Positions 1 to 7,314 of a DNA stretch of 18,838 nucleotides are shown here, in pieces. Under the pieces are notes generated by a model that had not been told where the DNA came from, searched no databases, and worked only from the letters and a program-made list of their open reading frames with translations. Position 1 is the stretch's first letter, and every line of letters begins with the position of its first letter. The translations under genes were made by a program, and so were the position numbers. Source of the DNA: Halococcaceae archaeon (lineage in GTDB: Archaea > Halobacteriota > Halobacteria > Halobacteriales > Halalkalicoccaceae); NCBI GenBank assembly GCA_007129135.1, contig SKWB01000110.1, positions 1-18,838 on the forward strand, given 5' to 3'.

Positions 1-335
1 CGGACGTCGCCGCGGAGATCCGGACCGGCGAGGTCTCGTTTCACGCCTCGGAGTTCGAGACGAGCATCATGCTCGCGCTCCGGCCCGACCTCGTTCGAAT
101 GGAGCGAGCAGTGCGCGTCGATCCGCCCGAGGAGTCGCTCCCGCTCACCGACTACGACGCGCTCGGGGAGAACCGGGTCGGCTGGGCACTCACCGCCGAG
201 GAGATGGACGAGCTGACGCCGACCGGGAACCTGGGCGATCCCACCGTGGCGACCGTCGAGACGGGCGAACGACTGGTCGATGTCGCGGTCTCGAGGGTCG
301 TGTCGCTGGTGGAAGCCCTCGAGACGAGGGAGTGA
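1..335 (+). CDS. Creatininase-family amidohydrolase, C-terminal part (5' truncated by window)
   Basis: The reading frame is open from the window edge (codons from base 3) and stops with TGA at 333-335, so only about 110 C-terminal residues are seen. A segment reading HASEFETSIMLALRPDLVRM (bases 42-101) closely matches the conserved helix of creatininase/creatinine amidohydrolase family enzymes, where the Glu of H-A-x-E-x-E-T-S is a metal ligand or catalytic residue. The family consists of metal-dependent cyclic-amide or amide hydrolases that also includes MftE-like peptidases; the substrate cannot be read from this fragment. The ATG at 69 is internal to that conserved block, so it is not the true start. 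The next gene begins 129 bases downstream, after its own promoter. Family assignment is fairly secure; exact function is not. Confidence 0.8.
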   Translation, partial: DVAAEIRTGEVSFHASEFETSIMLALRPDLVRMERAVRVDPPEESLPLTDYDALGENRVGWALTAEEMDELTPTGNLGDPTVATVETGERLVDVAVSRVVSLVEALETRE

Positions 336-420
336 GCAGAGGTAATGGGGCCGTCGACGACGAGCTCGATACTCCGGTCGTTTCGGACGCTGCCGCGTAA
401 AAAGAGCGTTCGGATCGACG

Positions 421-434
421 GAATTATTTATGAT
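421..434 (+). promoter_or_regulatory. Putative TATA-type promoter of the five-gene cassette
   Basis: The AT-rich string gaattatttatgat stands out in the GC-rich context. A TATA box centred near 428 would place transcription start near 455, about 10 bases before the ATG at 465. This is inferred from spacing and composition only. The short tgatga repetition at 430-449 lies between the box and the start. Confidence 0.5.
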
Positions 435-464
435 GAATGATGATGATGTATCCCTCGAGAGCCA

Positions 465-980
465 ATGTCAGTCGGGCAAGAGCTGTTGGACGTGCCGTTC
501 CCGGAGATGGTAGCGAGCATGGGACAGGGTATCGCGGACGCACAGAACCAGCTCGACATGAACTCGGTCGAGGTGGCGAAGGTGCTGGCCGAGACGGAGA
601 TCGAGGTGGTGCCGGCGATCACGCGAACGATCGACAACGACGGCGTTTCCTACAGCCAGGCGGACCCGATCCAGGTCTCGCTAATACAGGCGGGGATGTT
701 CCCGACGTTCTACCAGTTCAGCGAGGCGACGATCGAGGTGGAGATGGACATCAAGACGACGACCGAACGGGAGACGAGCATCGACGTCAGCGCCGGGGGA
801 AAGTTCGGCTACGGACTCTGGAGCGCCCGCGTCGACGTCGACGTCAGCCACAACCGCAAGTTCGGCAAGGAGGTTCACGGGACGAGCAAACTGAAGACGA
901 CGATGGTGCCGGTTCCGGAGCCACCGTACCTCTTCCCGGAGGTCCTGACGGTGGACAACCGCCCGGGTTCCGATGAGTGA
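465..980 (+). CDS. Uncharacterised protein, paralog 1 of the cassette (possibly DUF2589-like)
   Basis: A 171-residue protein of no recognised function and the first gene of a compact five-gene unit. It has an N-terminal helical motif, MGQGIADAQNQLD (residues 19-31), that recurs in the next two genes as A-x-G/S-I/V-A-x-x-Q-x-x-LD. A strand-like block, YQFSEATIEVEMDI (residues 83-96), also recurs in both. The end, SKLKTTMVPVP (141-151), matches the ends of the paralogs. The middle (101-135) looks like a beta-rich stretch. There is no signal peptide or membrane segment, so it is probably cytosolic. The plan of helical N-terminus plus amphipathic strands ending in a VPVP motif vaguely recalls DUF2589 proteins, but that is recollection, not a search result. 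The ATG at 465 follows a TATA-like element. An overlapping frame starting at 437 is arginine-rich and rejected. Confidence 0.75.
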   Translation: MSVGQELLDVPFPEMVASMGQGIADAQNQLDMNSVEVAKVLAETEIEVVPAITRTIDNDGVSYSQADPIQVSLIQAGMFPTFYQFSEATIEVEMDIKTTTERETSIDVSAGGKFGYGLWSARVDVDVSHNRKFGKEVHGTSKLKTTMVPVPEPPYLFPEVLTVDNRPGSDE

Positions 981-1002
981 TCGAACCCCCTCTCCGTGAG
1001 CC

Positions 1003-1572
1003 ATGCCGATCAGAGTCACCGATCTACAACGGCGCGCGCTCGCCCTCGAGGGGCGGTCGGTCCGGGAGAGGGAGATCTCGTTCGCGGACCTGCTGTATCT
1101 CACCGCCGAGGGGATCGCGGAGGCACAGACGAAACTCGACCTCTCGACGGCGGAGGTGCTACGGGTGCTCGCCGAGCAGCGAGTCGACGTCGTCCCGCAG
1201 GTCACCCGAACGCTCGACGAGGACGGACGTGTGCGAACCGAGGCGGCGGAGCCGGAGAGCCGCTCGCTGCTCGAACTCGGCTTTACCCCCACTCGCTATC
1301 AGTTCGAGGAGGCGACGATCGAACTCGACTTCGACGTACGGGTGACCGAATCCGTGGAGTCGACGCGCGAGGCAGAGGGCCGCGAACTCCTGCTCCGCGC
1401 GGAGACGTACGAGGTCTCGGAGCACCGGAAGTTCGCCCGCGAGATGAGCCAGAACGCCTCGCTCAGCGCTCGGCTGGTCTCGGTCCCGCTCCCCGTCGAC
1501 CTCCTGCCGATCGAGGATCGTGTGGCGGAAGGGGAAGCCGACGTGGACGTACCGGAGGAGCCGGACGAATGA
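1003..1572 (+). CDS. Uncharacterised protein, paralog 2 of the cassette
   Basis: A 189-residue acidic protein starting 22 bases after the previous stop. It aligns by eye with the upstream gene along most of its length. AEGIAEAQTKLD (35-46) matches the N-terminal helical motif, VDVVPQVTRTLDEDG (61-75) matches EVVPAITRTIDNDG of paralog 1, and YQFEEATIELDFDV (99-112) matches the strand block. SEHRKFAREMSQ (139-150) matches SHNRKFGKEVHG, and the VSVPLP end is shared. The C-terminal 20 residues are an acidic tail. There is no signal peptide or membrane segment. Duplication of a single ancestor is the simplest reading. Conservation of the internal positions suggests a shared fold and possibly hetero-oligomers; that last point is inference. 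No function is assigned. Confidence 0.75.
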   Translation: MPIRVTDLQRRALALEGRSVREREISFADLLYLTAEGIAEAQTKLDLSTAEVLRVLAEQRVDVVPQVTRTLDEDGRVRTEAAEPESRSLLELGFTPTRYQFEEATIELDFDVRVTESVESTREAEGRELLLRAETYEVSEHRKFAREMSQNASLSARLVSVPLPVDLLPIEDRVAEGEADVDVPEEPDE

Positions 1573-1603
1573 GGTGGCTGGTAGCGGACGGGGGTCCGTA
1601 ACC

Positions 1604-1999
1604 GTGTCCGACCGGACGGTCGATCGGTGGGTCTCGCGGCCGATGAAGGAGGTGATCCGTGAGGTCGCCCGCTCGGTCGCGGAGAGCCAGGAGGACCTCG
1701 ACAGGCGATCGATGGCCGTCCAGCACGAGATCGAACGGGCGGTCGAGCGCGGTGAGCTACCGTACGAGGCGAACGCGACCTGGCTCCAGTTCTCCGAAGT
1801 CGACATCGACCTGCAGGTCGCGGTCTCACTGGAGGGAAGAGAGGAGACTCGTGACGGCGAGCTTCGGGCGATCCGACCGGGTGTGACGGTCGCACCGATC
1901 GGTCCACGGTACGCCGCCGCTCACGACGTGAATGCCGAGGTGACGAGCGACGTCCGGCTGAAGATCGTCCCGGTACCGCCCGAACGTCGACGGTCATGA
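1604..1999 (+). CDS. Uncharacterised protein, paralog 3 (short form) of the cassette
   Basis: A 131-residue protein with a GTG start at 1604, chosen because it lies just past the previous stop (1572) and keeps the N-terminal segment that aligns with the paralogs. The in-frame ATG at 1643 would cut into that segment. ARSVAESQEDLD (22-33) and LQFSEVDIDLQVAV (61-74) correspond to the shared motifs, and SDVRLKIVPVP (115-125) matches the shared end. The stretch between the helical motif and the strand block is shorter than in paralogs 1 and 2, and the linker between strands is also reduced. The stop overlaps the next ATG as ATGA (1996-1999), which suggests translational coupling. Function is unknown; probably cytosolic. 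Confidence 0.7.
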   Translation: MSDRTVDRWVSRPMKEVIREVARSVAESQEDLDRRSMAVQHEIERAVERGELPYEANATWLQFSEVDIDLQVAVSLEGREETRDGELRAIRPGVTVAPIGPRYAAAHDVNAEVTSDVRLKIVPVPPERRRS

Positions 2000-2955
2000 G
2001 CCCTCGCGAGTCCGAACGGGAGCCCGGTAGGTTCGTGCTCGAGGAGCTCCCCCGGGTCGACGTCTCGAAACTCGAGCCGGTTGAGCGCGCGGCGATCGAG
2101 CGGGTGGTCCACGACCGCGAGGAGCTGCTGGTCGACCTCCAGACGCGACTGATCGGGCTCGGGAGCGAACGCGACGCCCTCGAGCGACGGATCGAAGCCC
2201 TCGAGGGAGAGCGAACGAAGCTCAGAGAGCGCCTCGAGGTGGTCGAAGAGAGGCGGCCGAGTCTCCTGCCGACGGAGCTGTTCTCCGAGTTCACGACCGC
2301 CCTCGGTGGCGTCCGCGAGGAGCTAGAGGGGGCGAGCACCCAGTACACTGTCGCCGACGTCGAGTTCGGCCTGAAAGCGAACGTCGTCGCCACCGACGAG
2401 GGAATCCGCTTCCAGCTCCCCTCGCTCGGGGAGACGGTGTCTGCAAGGACGCTCAGCGACGTCAGGTTCACCGTGCATCGACGTAGCTCGACGGAAACCA
2501 CGGAACTCAGCGAGGTGCCCGAGGTCCGATACCTCTCACGAGAGGCTGCGATCGACCGTCTAGAGGGTGCCGGGTTCACCGTCGGAGCCGTCGAGACGGA
2601 GACGACGGACGACGAAACCCCCGACACCGTCGTCGCGCAGTTCCCCACGCCGTACTCGGTGGTGCCTCCGGAGGTGGAGCCGATCGTCGATCTCGTCGTC
2701 TCCGAGCGGTCAGCGGAAAGCGAGGAGGACCGGGTGATCGAGGAGACCGAACCCGACGCTCCGGAGCATATCGACGTCAGGGAGGTTCCCGGTATCGGAC
2801 GGGTCCGCGCTGGACACCTCGAGGAGGCGGGGATCACCAGGCTCGATCAGTTCGCTGCGGGCGATCCGGAGGAGATGGCGGACGTCCTCGAGGTCACACC
2901 CCATCGTGCCGAGCGGTGGATCGAGTACGCCCGCACGCTCCTCTCGAGGGGGTGA
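1996..2955 (+). CDS. Coiled-coil protein with paralog-like core, PASTA-like domain and C-terminal helix-hairpin-helix
   Basis: A 319-residue acidic protein with four regions. Residues 25-88 are heptad-like and rich in E, R and L, a probable coiled coil. Residues 90-165 carry YTVADVEFGLKANV (117-130) and SDVRFTVHR (154-162), which resemble the strand block and end motif of the three preceding paralogs. Residues 176-238 read like one PASTA domain: helix SREAAIDRLEGAGFTVG, then a V-V-A-Q-F-P-T segment and a terminal I-V-D-L-V-V-S strand. Residues 258-318 contain VPGIGRVRAGHLEEAGI and a following helix pair, a helix-hairpin-helix module of the type seen at the N-terminus of RadA and in DUF4332-like proteins. 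There is no membrane segment or signal, which is unusual because PASTA domains are best known outside bacterial cells. It could be a scaffold for the paralogs; that is inference. It overlaps the previous gene by four bases. Confidence 0.8.
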   Translation: MSPRESEREPGRFVLEELPRVDVSKLEPVERAAIERVVHDREELLVDLQTRLIGLGSERDALERRIEALEGERTKLRERLEVVEERRPSLLPTELFSEFTTALGGVREELEGASTQYTVADVEFGLKANVVATDEGIRFQLPSLGETVSARTLSDVRFTVHRRSSTETTELSEVPEVRYLSREAAIDRLEGAGFTVGAVETETTDDETPDTVVAQFPTPYSVVPPEVEPIVDLVVSERSAESEEDRVIEETEPDAPEHIDVREVPGIGRVRAGHLEEAGITRLDQFAAGDPEEMADVLEVTPHRAERWIEYARTLLSRG

Positions 2956-2961
2956 CCGGAC

Positions 2962-3267
2962 GTGGATATGGCGAGACGGTTCGGGGCTCGTGTCGACGTG
3001 AAACGGCCGGATCCGGCGGCCGAGAGTGCGTTCCTCGTCCGGAGTCGAGGGTCCGTCGACCACGACGAGTTCATGGGGGCGATACTGACGTTTCTCGGGA
3101 CGCCCGATCGACTCGTCGTTCACCACCGCTCGGGAATCGCGGTGGTGAGGCTCAGCTACGGCCAGGCACGCCGGCTCCGTGGACACCCGATGGTAGCGCT
3201 CGTCGGAAGCGTCGGGTTCGATCCCGACCGGTTCGCCGCAGTGACCGGGATCGGCGTCGACGAGTGA
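2962..3267 (+). CDS. Small protein resembling subtilisin propeptide / inhibitor I9 fold
   Basis: A 101-residue protein with a GTG start at 2962, six bases after the previous stop. GAGGGGGTGACC just upstream resembles an archaeal Shine-Dalgarno site at suitable spacing, which favours GTG 2962 over ATG 2968. After a basic N-terminus, the pattern is: a strand AFLVRSR, a helix DHDEFMGAILTFLG, a strand DRLVVHHRSGIAVVRLS, a helix GQARRLRGHP, and a strand MVALVGSVGF. This order, with the hydrophobic strand ending in a G-x-A/S-x-x-L core followed by a helix ending in L-x-x-x-P-x-V, resembles subtilisin propeptides and standalone I9-type protease inhibitors. The match is by eye and the call is tentative. 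No subtilase gene is visible in the window. It is the last member of the tightly spaced cassette. Confidence 0.6.
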   Translation: MDMARRFGARVDVKRPDPAAESAFLVRSRGSVDHDEFMGAILTFLGTPDRLVVHHRSGIAVVRLSYGQARRLRGHPMVALVGSVGFDPDRFAAVTGIGVDE

Positions 3268-3310
3268 GATCAACCATACCGCTATGTCCCTGCCGGGAGC
3301 GGGTGCTCAC

Positions 3311-4849
3311 ATGAGCATGGAACGCGTCTTCCTCGCGGAGTTCTCCCACGAGACGAACACGTTCGCGGCGACGCCGACCGAACGCGACGACTTCCGGAAC
3401 CGGGGCGAGTTCTCCGGGAGGGAGGTGCTCTCCGAGTTCGAGGAGACGAACTCGACGATCGGTGGGGCCTGCGAGGTGGCCGAGGCGGAGGGCGTCGACC
3501 TGCTCCCCTCGGTGAGCGCAGAGGCGACGCCCGGAGGGGTCGTCTCGAAGGAGGCGTACGAGTTCTACACGGACCGAATCCTGGAGGACCTCCGGTCGGC
3601 GAGCGACGCAGACGGCGTCCTCCTCTCGCTGCACGGTGCGATGGTCCAGGAGGGCGGCGTCGACGGCGAGGGGCCGCTCGTCTCCGCGGTACGGGAGGTC
3701 GTCGGCGGGTCGGTCCCGGTCGTCGTCACGCTCGACCTCCACGGGAACCTCACCGACGAGCTAGTCGAGAGCGCCGACGCGCTCGTCGCCTACGAGACCT
3801 ATCCCCACACCGACATGGGGGAGACCGGCCGTCGCGCGATGGAGCTACTGGTCGCCGCGATGCGCGGCGAGATCGATCCCGTCACCCGGATCGAACGTCC
3901 GCCGCTGCTTCCGTTCGTCCCGAAAGAGAACACCCGCGAGGGGCCGATGGCCGAGCTGATGGCCGAGGCGAGGAGGCTCGAGGCGAACGAGGGGGTCCTC
4001 GAGACGAACGTCCTCCCGGGGTTCCACCAGGCGGACGTGCCATGGATCGGGTTCTCGACCCCCGTCGTCACCGACGGCGATCCGGCGCTCGCACGCGAGA
4101 CGGCGCGCTCGCTCGCCGAGACCGCCTGGTCGATGCGCGAGTCGTTCGTCGGGGAGTACCCGACGCCGGAGGAGGCGGTGCGGGAGGCGAGGCGTCTGCA
4201 GCGCGACGGCGTGAGCGAGTCGGGCCCGGTCGTGCTAGCCGACGTCGGCGACAACCCAGGTGCCGGAGGGGCGGCCGACGGCACCGTTCTCCTCCGGGAA
4301 CTGCTCGAACAGGGCGTCGAGAACGCGGGACTCGCGCTCGTCACGGACCCGGGGGCGGTCGAGCGAGCGATCGAGGCGGGCGTCGGATCGCGGCCCAGCG
4401 GTACCCTCGGCGGGAAGACCGACGACCGTCACGGCGATCCGATCGAGATCGAGGGGTACGTCGCGGCGATCACCGACGGCGAGTTTCGGAACACCGGTCC
4501 GATGGCGACGGGAGTTCGGACGAACCTCGGACGGACGGTCAGGCTCCGGATCCGCGACGGTAGAGAGGGCACGGTCGAGGTGATCGTCACGGAGAATCGG
4601 GTTCAGCCGTACGACGCGGAGATCTGGCGACACGTCGGCGTCCAGCCCGAGCGCCTCGACGTTCTCGTCGTGAAGAGCACGAACCACTACCGCGCCTCGT
4701 ACGAGCCGCTCGCGAGCGAGGTGATCACGGTGAACAGCCCCGGCCTCGGGGCGATGGACGCCCGCCTGTTCGAGTACGAGAGCCTCGACCGCGAGCTCTA
4801 CCCGATCGACGACATTCCCGTCGAGGTGTATCCCGACTGGGAGCGGTAG
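3311..4849 (+). CDS. M81 family (MlrC-like) metallopeptidase
   Basis: A 512-residue protein of the M81/MlrC family, zinc-dependent hydrolases named for the enzyme that degrades linearised microcystin in bacteria; the archaeal substrate is unknown. The N-terminus VFLAEFSHETNTFAATPT (6-23) is the family hallmark. LSLHGAMVQEG (105-115), TLDLHGNLTDE (140-150) and AYETYPHTDMGETG (160-173) carry the expected metal-binding His, Asp and Glu residues. ADVGDNPGAGG and the downstream GTLGGKTDDRHGDPI segment are also family signatures, from the C-terminal domain. The length fits the family. ATG 3311 was chosen because family members start a few residues before VFLAEFSHET; the in-frame ATG 3284 adds nine residues without support. 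The start lies 43 bases after the cassette. The creatininase-like gene upstream is another metal-dependent amide hydrolase, so a catabolic pairing is possible. Confidence 0.88.
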   Translation: MSMERVFLAEFSHETNTFAATPTERDDFRNRGEFSGREVLSEFEETNSTIGGACEVAEAEGVDLLPSVSAEATPGGVVSKEAYEFYTDRILEDLRSASDADGVLLSLHGAMVQEGGVDGEGPLVSAVREVVGGSVPVVVTLDLHGNLTDELVESADALVAYETYPHTDMGETGRRAMELLVAAMRGEIDPVTRIERPPLLPFVPKENTREGPMAELMAEARRLEANEGVLETNVLPGFHQADVPWIGFSTPVVTDGDPALARETARSLAETAWSMRESFVGEYPTPEEAVREARRLQRDGVSESGPVVLADVGDNPGAGGAADGTVLLRELLEQGVENAGLALVTDPGAVERAIEAGVGSRPSGTLGGKTDDRHGDPIEIEGYVAAITDGEFRNTGPMATGVRTNLGRTVRLRIRDGREGTVEVIVTENRVQPYDAEIWRHVGVQPERLDVLVVKSTNHYRASYEPLASEVITVNSPGLGAMDARLFEYESLDRELYPIDDIPVEVYPDWER

Positions 4850-4904
4850 GAACCGACCGTTCCGGAACCCGAACCTACAGATCCCGGCGTCCGTACCGAG
4901 GTTC

Positions 4905-5882
4905 ATGGACGGTTCGACCGACGACGACGCGACGAAGGGACGACCCCGGGTCGACGAGGAGGAGCTCTACCACCGACTGAACGAGGTAGAGAGGGCCGTC
5001 GACGACCTCCGGTGGTACCACGAACTGGGCGATGCCGGGAGCGTAAGGCGGGTCCGGTTCGTCGGACCACCACCGGCGAACACGACCGCCCAGACCGATC
5101 AGGAGAAGGGAAACCGGGTCGTGGTCCCGGCATACGTCTTCGACCCGAAACGGACCGACGGGACGACCGAGCCCGCACCAGGGGTCGTCCTCCCGCACGG
5201 CGGCGTCCACTCGAACCTCTCGACGCGGTACGTCGGGGTGGTCCGTGAACTCCTCTCGCGGGGCTACTACGTGATCGCTCCGGAGTACCGGGGCTCGACG
5301 GGCTACGGCCGGAAACACCACGACCTGATCGACTACGGCGGTCTCGAGGTAGAGGACACGTTCGCGGCGCGCGAGTGGCTCGTCGAACACCGACCGGTCG
5401 ACCCCGAGAGGGTAGGGGTCGTGGGCTGGAGCCACGGCGGGTTGCACGCGCTGTTGAACGTCTTCGAGCATCCGGACGCGTATGCGGTCGCCTACGCGGG
5501 CGTGCCGGTGAGCGACCTCGTCGCCCGGATGGGGTACAAGGACCAGGCCTACCGGGACCTCTACGAGGCCGAGTACCACCTCGACGAGGCGGCCCACGAG
5601 AACCCCGAGGCGTACAGGGAGCGCTCGCCGGTCTGGCACGTCGAGAAGCTCGAGACGCCGCTCCGGGTCCACACGACGCGCAACGACGAGGACGTGAACG
5701 TGTTGGAGGTCGAGGCGTTGATCCGGGCGTTCGAAGCCGAGGGGAAGGAGTTCGAGTACGAGATCTACGACGACGCACCGGGTGCACACGGGTTCGAACT
5801 GCTCGACACGGCGTTCGCGCGAGCCTCCCGCGAACGGATCTACGAGTTCCTCGCGACCTACCTCGACCCGCCCGGTCGCTGA
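4905..5882 (+). CDS. Alpha/beta hydrolase, prolyl-oligopeptidase (S9) type
   Basis: A 325-residue soluble protein with an S9-like alpha/beta hydrolase fold. VVLPHGGVHSN (94-104) forms the oxyanion-hole strand, and APEYRGSTGYG (125-135) is typical of the S9 catalytic domain. GWSHGG (174-179) gives the nucleophile Ser176. Asp263 in NDEDVN and His295 in GAHGFE complete the triad at the expected order and spacing. The N-terminal 70 residues are too short for the beta-propeller of full S9 peptidases, so this is a stand-alone catalytic domain, either a peptidase or an esterase. There is no signal peptide. It lies 55 bases after the M81 gene on the same strand and may be co-transcribed, giving three hydrolases in this region. 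Confidence 0.85.
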   Translation: MDGSTDDDATKGRPRVDEEELYHRLNEVERAVDDLRWYHELGDAGSVRRVRFVGPPPANTTAQTDQEKGNRVVVPAYVFDPKRTDGTTEPAPGVVLPHGGVHSNLSTRYVGVVRELLSRGYYVIAPEYRGSTGYGRKHHDLIDYGGLEVEDTFAAREWLVEHRPVDPERVGVVGWSHGGLHALLNVFEHPDAYAVAYAGVPVSDLVARMGYKDQAYRDLYEAEYHLDEAAHENPEAYRERSPVWHVEKLETPLRVHTTRNDEDVNVLEVEALIRAFEAEGKEFEYEIYDDAPGAHGFELLDTAFARASRERIYEFLATYLDPPGR

Positions 5883-5898
5883 ACGAGGGGGAGGCCGA

Positions 5899-6294
5899 TC
5901 ACCGGTCCCCCCGTTCCCAGTCGTCGAGAGCCGGTCCGTCCCCCGGATCGACGACGGTGAAGACGGCGACTCCGACGACGACGGCGAGGAGCCCGAAGAC
6001 GACCGGAATCGGGCTGTAGCCGACCCACCAGCCGAGCGCGGTGACGAGCGCCCAGAGCAGGCCTGAGAGCACCACCCCGACGGCTGTCGACCCCGTTCTG
6101 GAGGTCCGTTCGGAGGGCCTCGTCGCGGAGACGAGCACCGTCGCGAGCGCGAGCCACGCGCCGGTCCCGTAGAGGGCGACCCAGAGCGGGACGAGCGAGA
6201 TCGCCCATCCGAGGCCCGTCACGACCGGCCAGAGGAGTCCGACGAGCAAGCAGACCGTGCCGAGCGCCGCGACGGGGGCCGTGGAGTCGGTCAC
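5899..6294 (-). CDS. Small multi-pass membrane protein of unknown function
   Basis: A 131-residue protein from a GTG at 6294. An upstream in-frame GTG at 6339 would add an Arg-containing 15-residue extension and cannot be excluded. The sequence has about four hydrophobic segments: AALGTVCLLVGLLWPVVTGL, the one starting ISLVPLWVALYG and running to ATVLVS, GVVLSGLLWALVTALGWWVG and VFGLLAVVVGVAVFTVV. A short acidic tail follows. A repeated L-L-W-x-x-V-T-x-L-G-W pattern in segments 1 and 3 suggests an internal duplication. It lies just downstream of the epimerase on the same strand, with a gap of 15 to 59 bases depending on start, and is probably co-transcribed with it. Its end is 16 bases from the convergent hydrolase gene. 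No family is recognised. Confidence 0.65.
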   Translation of the reverse strand: MTDSTAPVAALGTVCLLVGLLWPVVTGLGWAISLVPLWVALYGTGAWLALATVLVSATRPSERTSRTGSTAVGVVLSGLLWALVTALGWWVGYSPIPVVFGLLAVVVGVAVFTVVDPGDGPALDDWERGDR

Positions 6295-6353
6295 GCCCGT
6301 CGCTCCACGTCGAAAGGAAGCGGGCGACTGGACGGACACGGCACGATCATCGG

Positions 6354-7292
6354 TCAGTCGCCGGCCGCCTCGATCGCCCCACAGAGGTCGCGTATCCCGT
6401 CCTCGAGCGGGACGCTCGCCTCGAACCCGAGGCGCTCGCGTGCCCTCGTCGTGTCCGCACGGCTGTGGACGATGTCGCCCTGCCGCGCCTCCGTGTGTGT
6501 GATCTCGGCTCCCGATCCCGTCGCGTCGCGTACCAGTTCCGCGAGGTCACGTATCGACGTCGCCTCGCCCGTCCCGACGTTGAACGCCTCGCCGACGTGC
6601 TCGGTCTCCGCGGCCAGCAGGTTCGCCCGGACGACGTCGGAGACGTGGACGAAATCGCGCGTCTGCTCGCCGTCGCCGTGGACGGCGATCGGGCCGCCCG
6701 ATCGTGCCTGCTCCAGGAAGGCCGAGATGACGGCGCTGTACTCGCTGTCGCCCTGTCGCGGGCCGTAGGCGTTGAAGTACCGCAGGACGACCGTCTCGAC
6801 GCCGTAGAGGTCGTGGTAGAGGGAGGCGTACCGGTCGAGCGCGAGTTTGTCGAGGCCGTAGGGCGAGGTCGGCTTCGTGGGGTGGTCCTCCGTGATCGGC
6901 AGCTCCTCGGGTTCGCCGTAGATCGCCGGGCTGGAGGCGAGGACGACCCGACAGCCCTCCTCCCTCGCGAGTTCGAGCAGCGAGAGCGTCGCCGTGGCGT
7001 TCACCGAGTGGCTCCGTTCCGGATCCTCGACCGAGAGCGGGACGCTCGCGAGCGCCGCCTGGTGGAAGACGAGGTCGACGCCTTCGATCGCCTCCTGGAG
7101 GACCTCCAGATCCCGGATGTCGCCCTCGACGAGCGTCACCCCCTCCACGAGGTTCGACTCCTGGCCGCTCGAGAGGTCGTCCACGACGCGGACGTCGTTC
7201 TCGGTACGGAGCGCCTCGACGAGGTGGCTGCCGATGAACCCCGCCCCGCCGGTGACGAGCACCGATCTGCCGCGGGGACCGTGATCGACCAT
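6354..7292 (-). CDS. NAD-dependent epimerase/dehydratase (UDP-glucose 4-epimerase-like)
   Basis: A 312-residue extended short-chain dehydrogenase/reductase. TGGAGFIGSH (14-23) is the NAD-binding Rossmann motif, VVDDLSSG (37-43 region) binds the adenosine ribose, and ASS at 119-121 with YGLDK at 145-149 gives the Ser-Tyr-Lys catalytic set. RYFNAYGPRQ and HGDGEQTRDFVHVSDV are typical of GalE and UDP-sugar epimerases. It most likely makes an epimerised or modified nucleotide sugar for the adjacent glycosyltransferases; the exact sugar cannot be read. ATG 7292 was chosen because it begins five to ten residues before the Rossmann strand and lies about 27 bases from a TATA-like box. The longer in-frame extension to 7418 runs through the promoter region and is basic, unlike the protein. 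It is divergent from the sugar-phosphate transferase. Confidence 0.88.
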   Translation of the reverse strand: MVDHGPRGRSVLVTGGAGFIGSHLVEALRTENDVRVVDDLSSGQESNLVEGVTLVEGDIRDLEVLQEAIEGVDLVFHQAALASVPLSVEDPERSHSVNATATLSLLELAREEGCRVVLASSPAIYGEPEELPITEDHPTKPTSPYGLDKLALDRYASLYHDLYGVETVVLRYFNAYGPRQGDSEYSAVISAFLEQARSGGPIAVHGDGEQTRDFVHVSDVVRANLLAAETEHVGEAFNVGTGEATSIRDLAELVRDATGSGAEITHTEARQGDIVHSRADTTRARERLGFEASVPLEDGIRDLCGAIEAAGD

Positions 7293-7314
7293 GCATCTCG
7301 GTGTTCGCCCTGAC

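Noticed and set aside
430..449. tgatga-type short repetition upstream of the cassette
   Set aside because: Only a few imperfect units are present, so it is a simple-sequence patch near the promoter and not an array.
1299..2837. 512-codon open frame on the minus strand across the cassette
   Set aside because: It is very rich in Ser, Arg and Thr, typical of an antisense frame in high-GC DNA. It conflicts with four plus-strand genes that share motifs.
3284..3310. Longer start for the M81 peptidase
   Set aside because: The extra nine residues have no counterpart in the family, which begins just before V-F-L-A-E-F-S-H-E-T.
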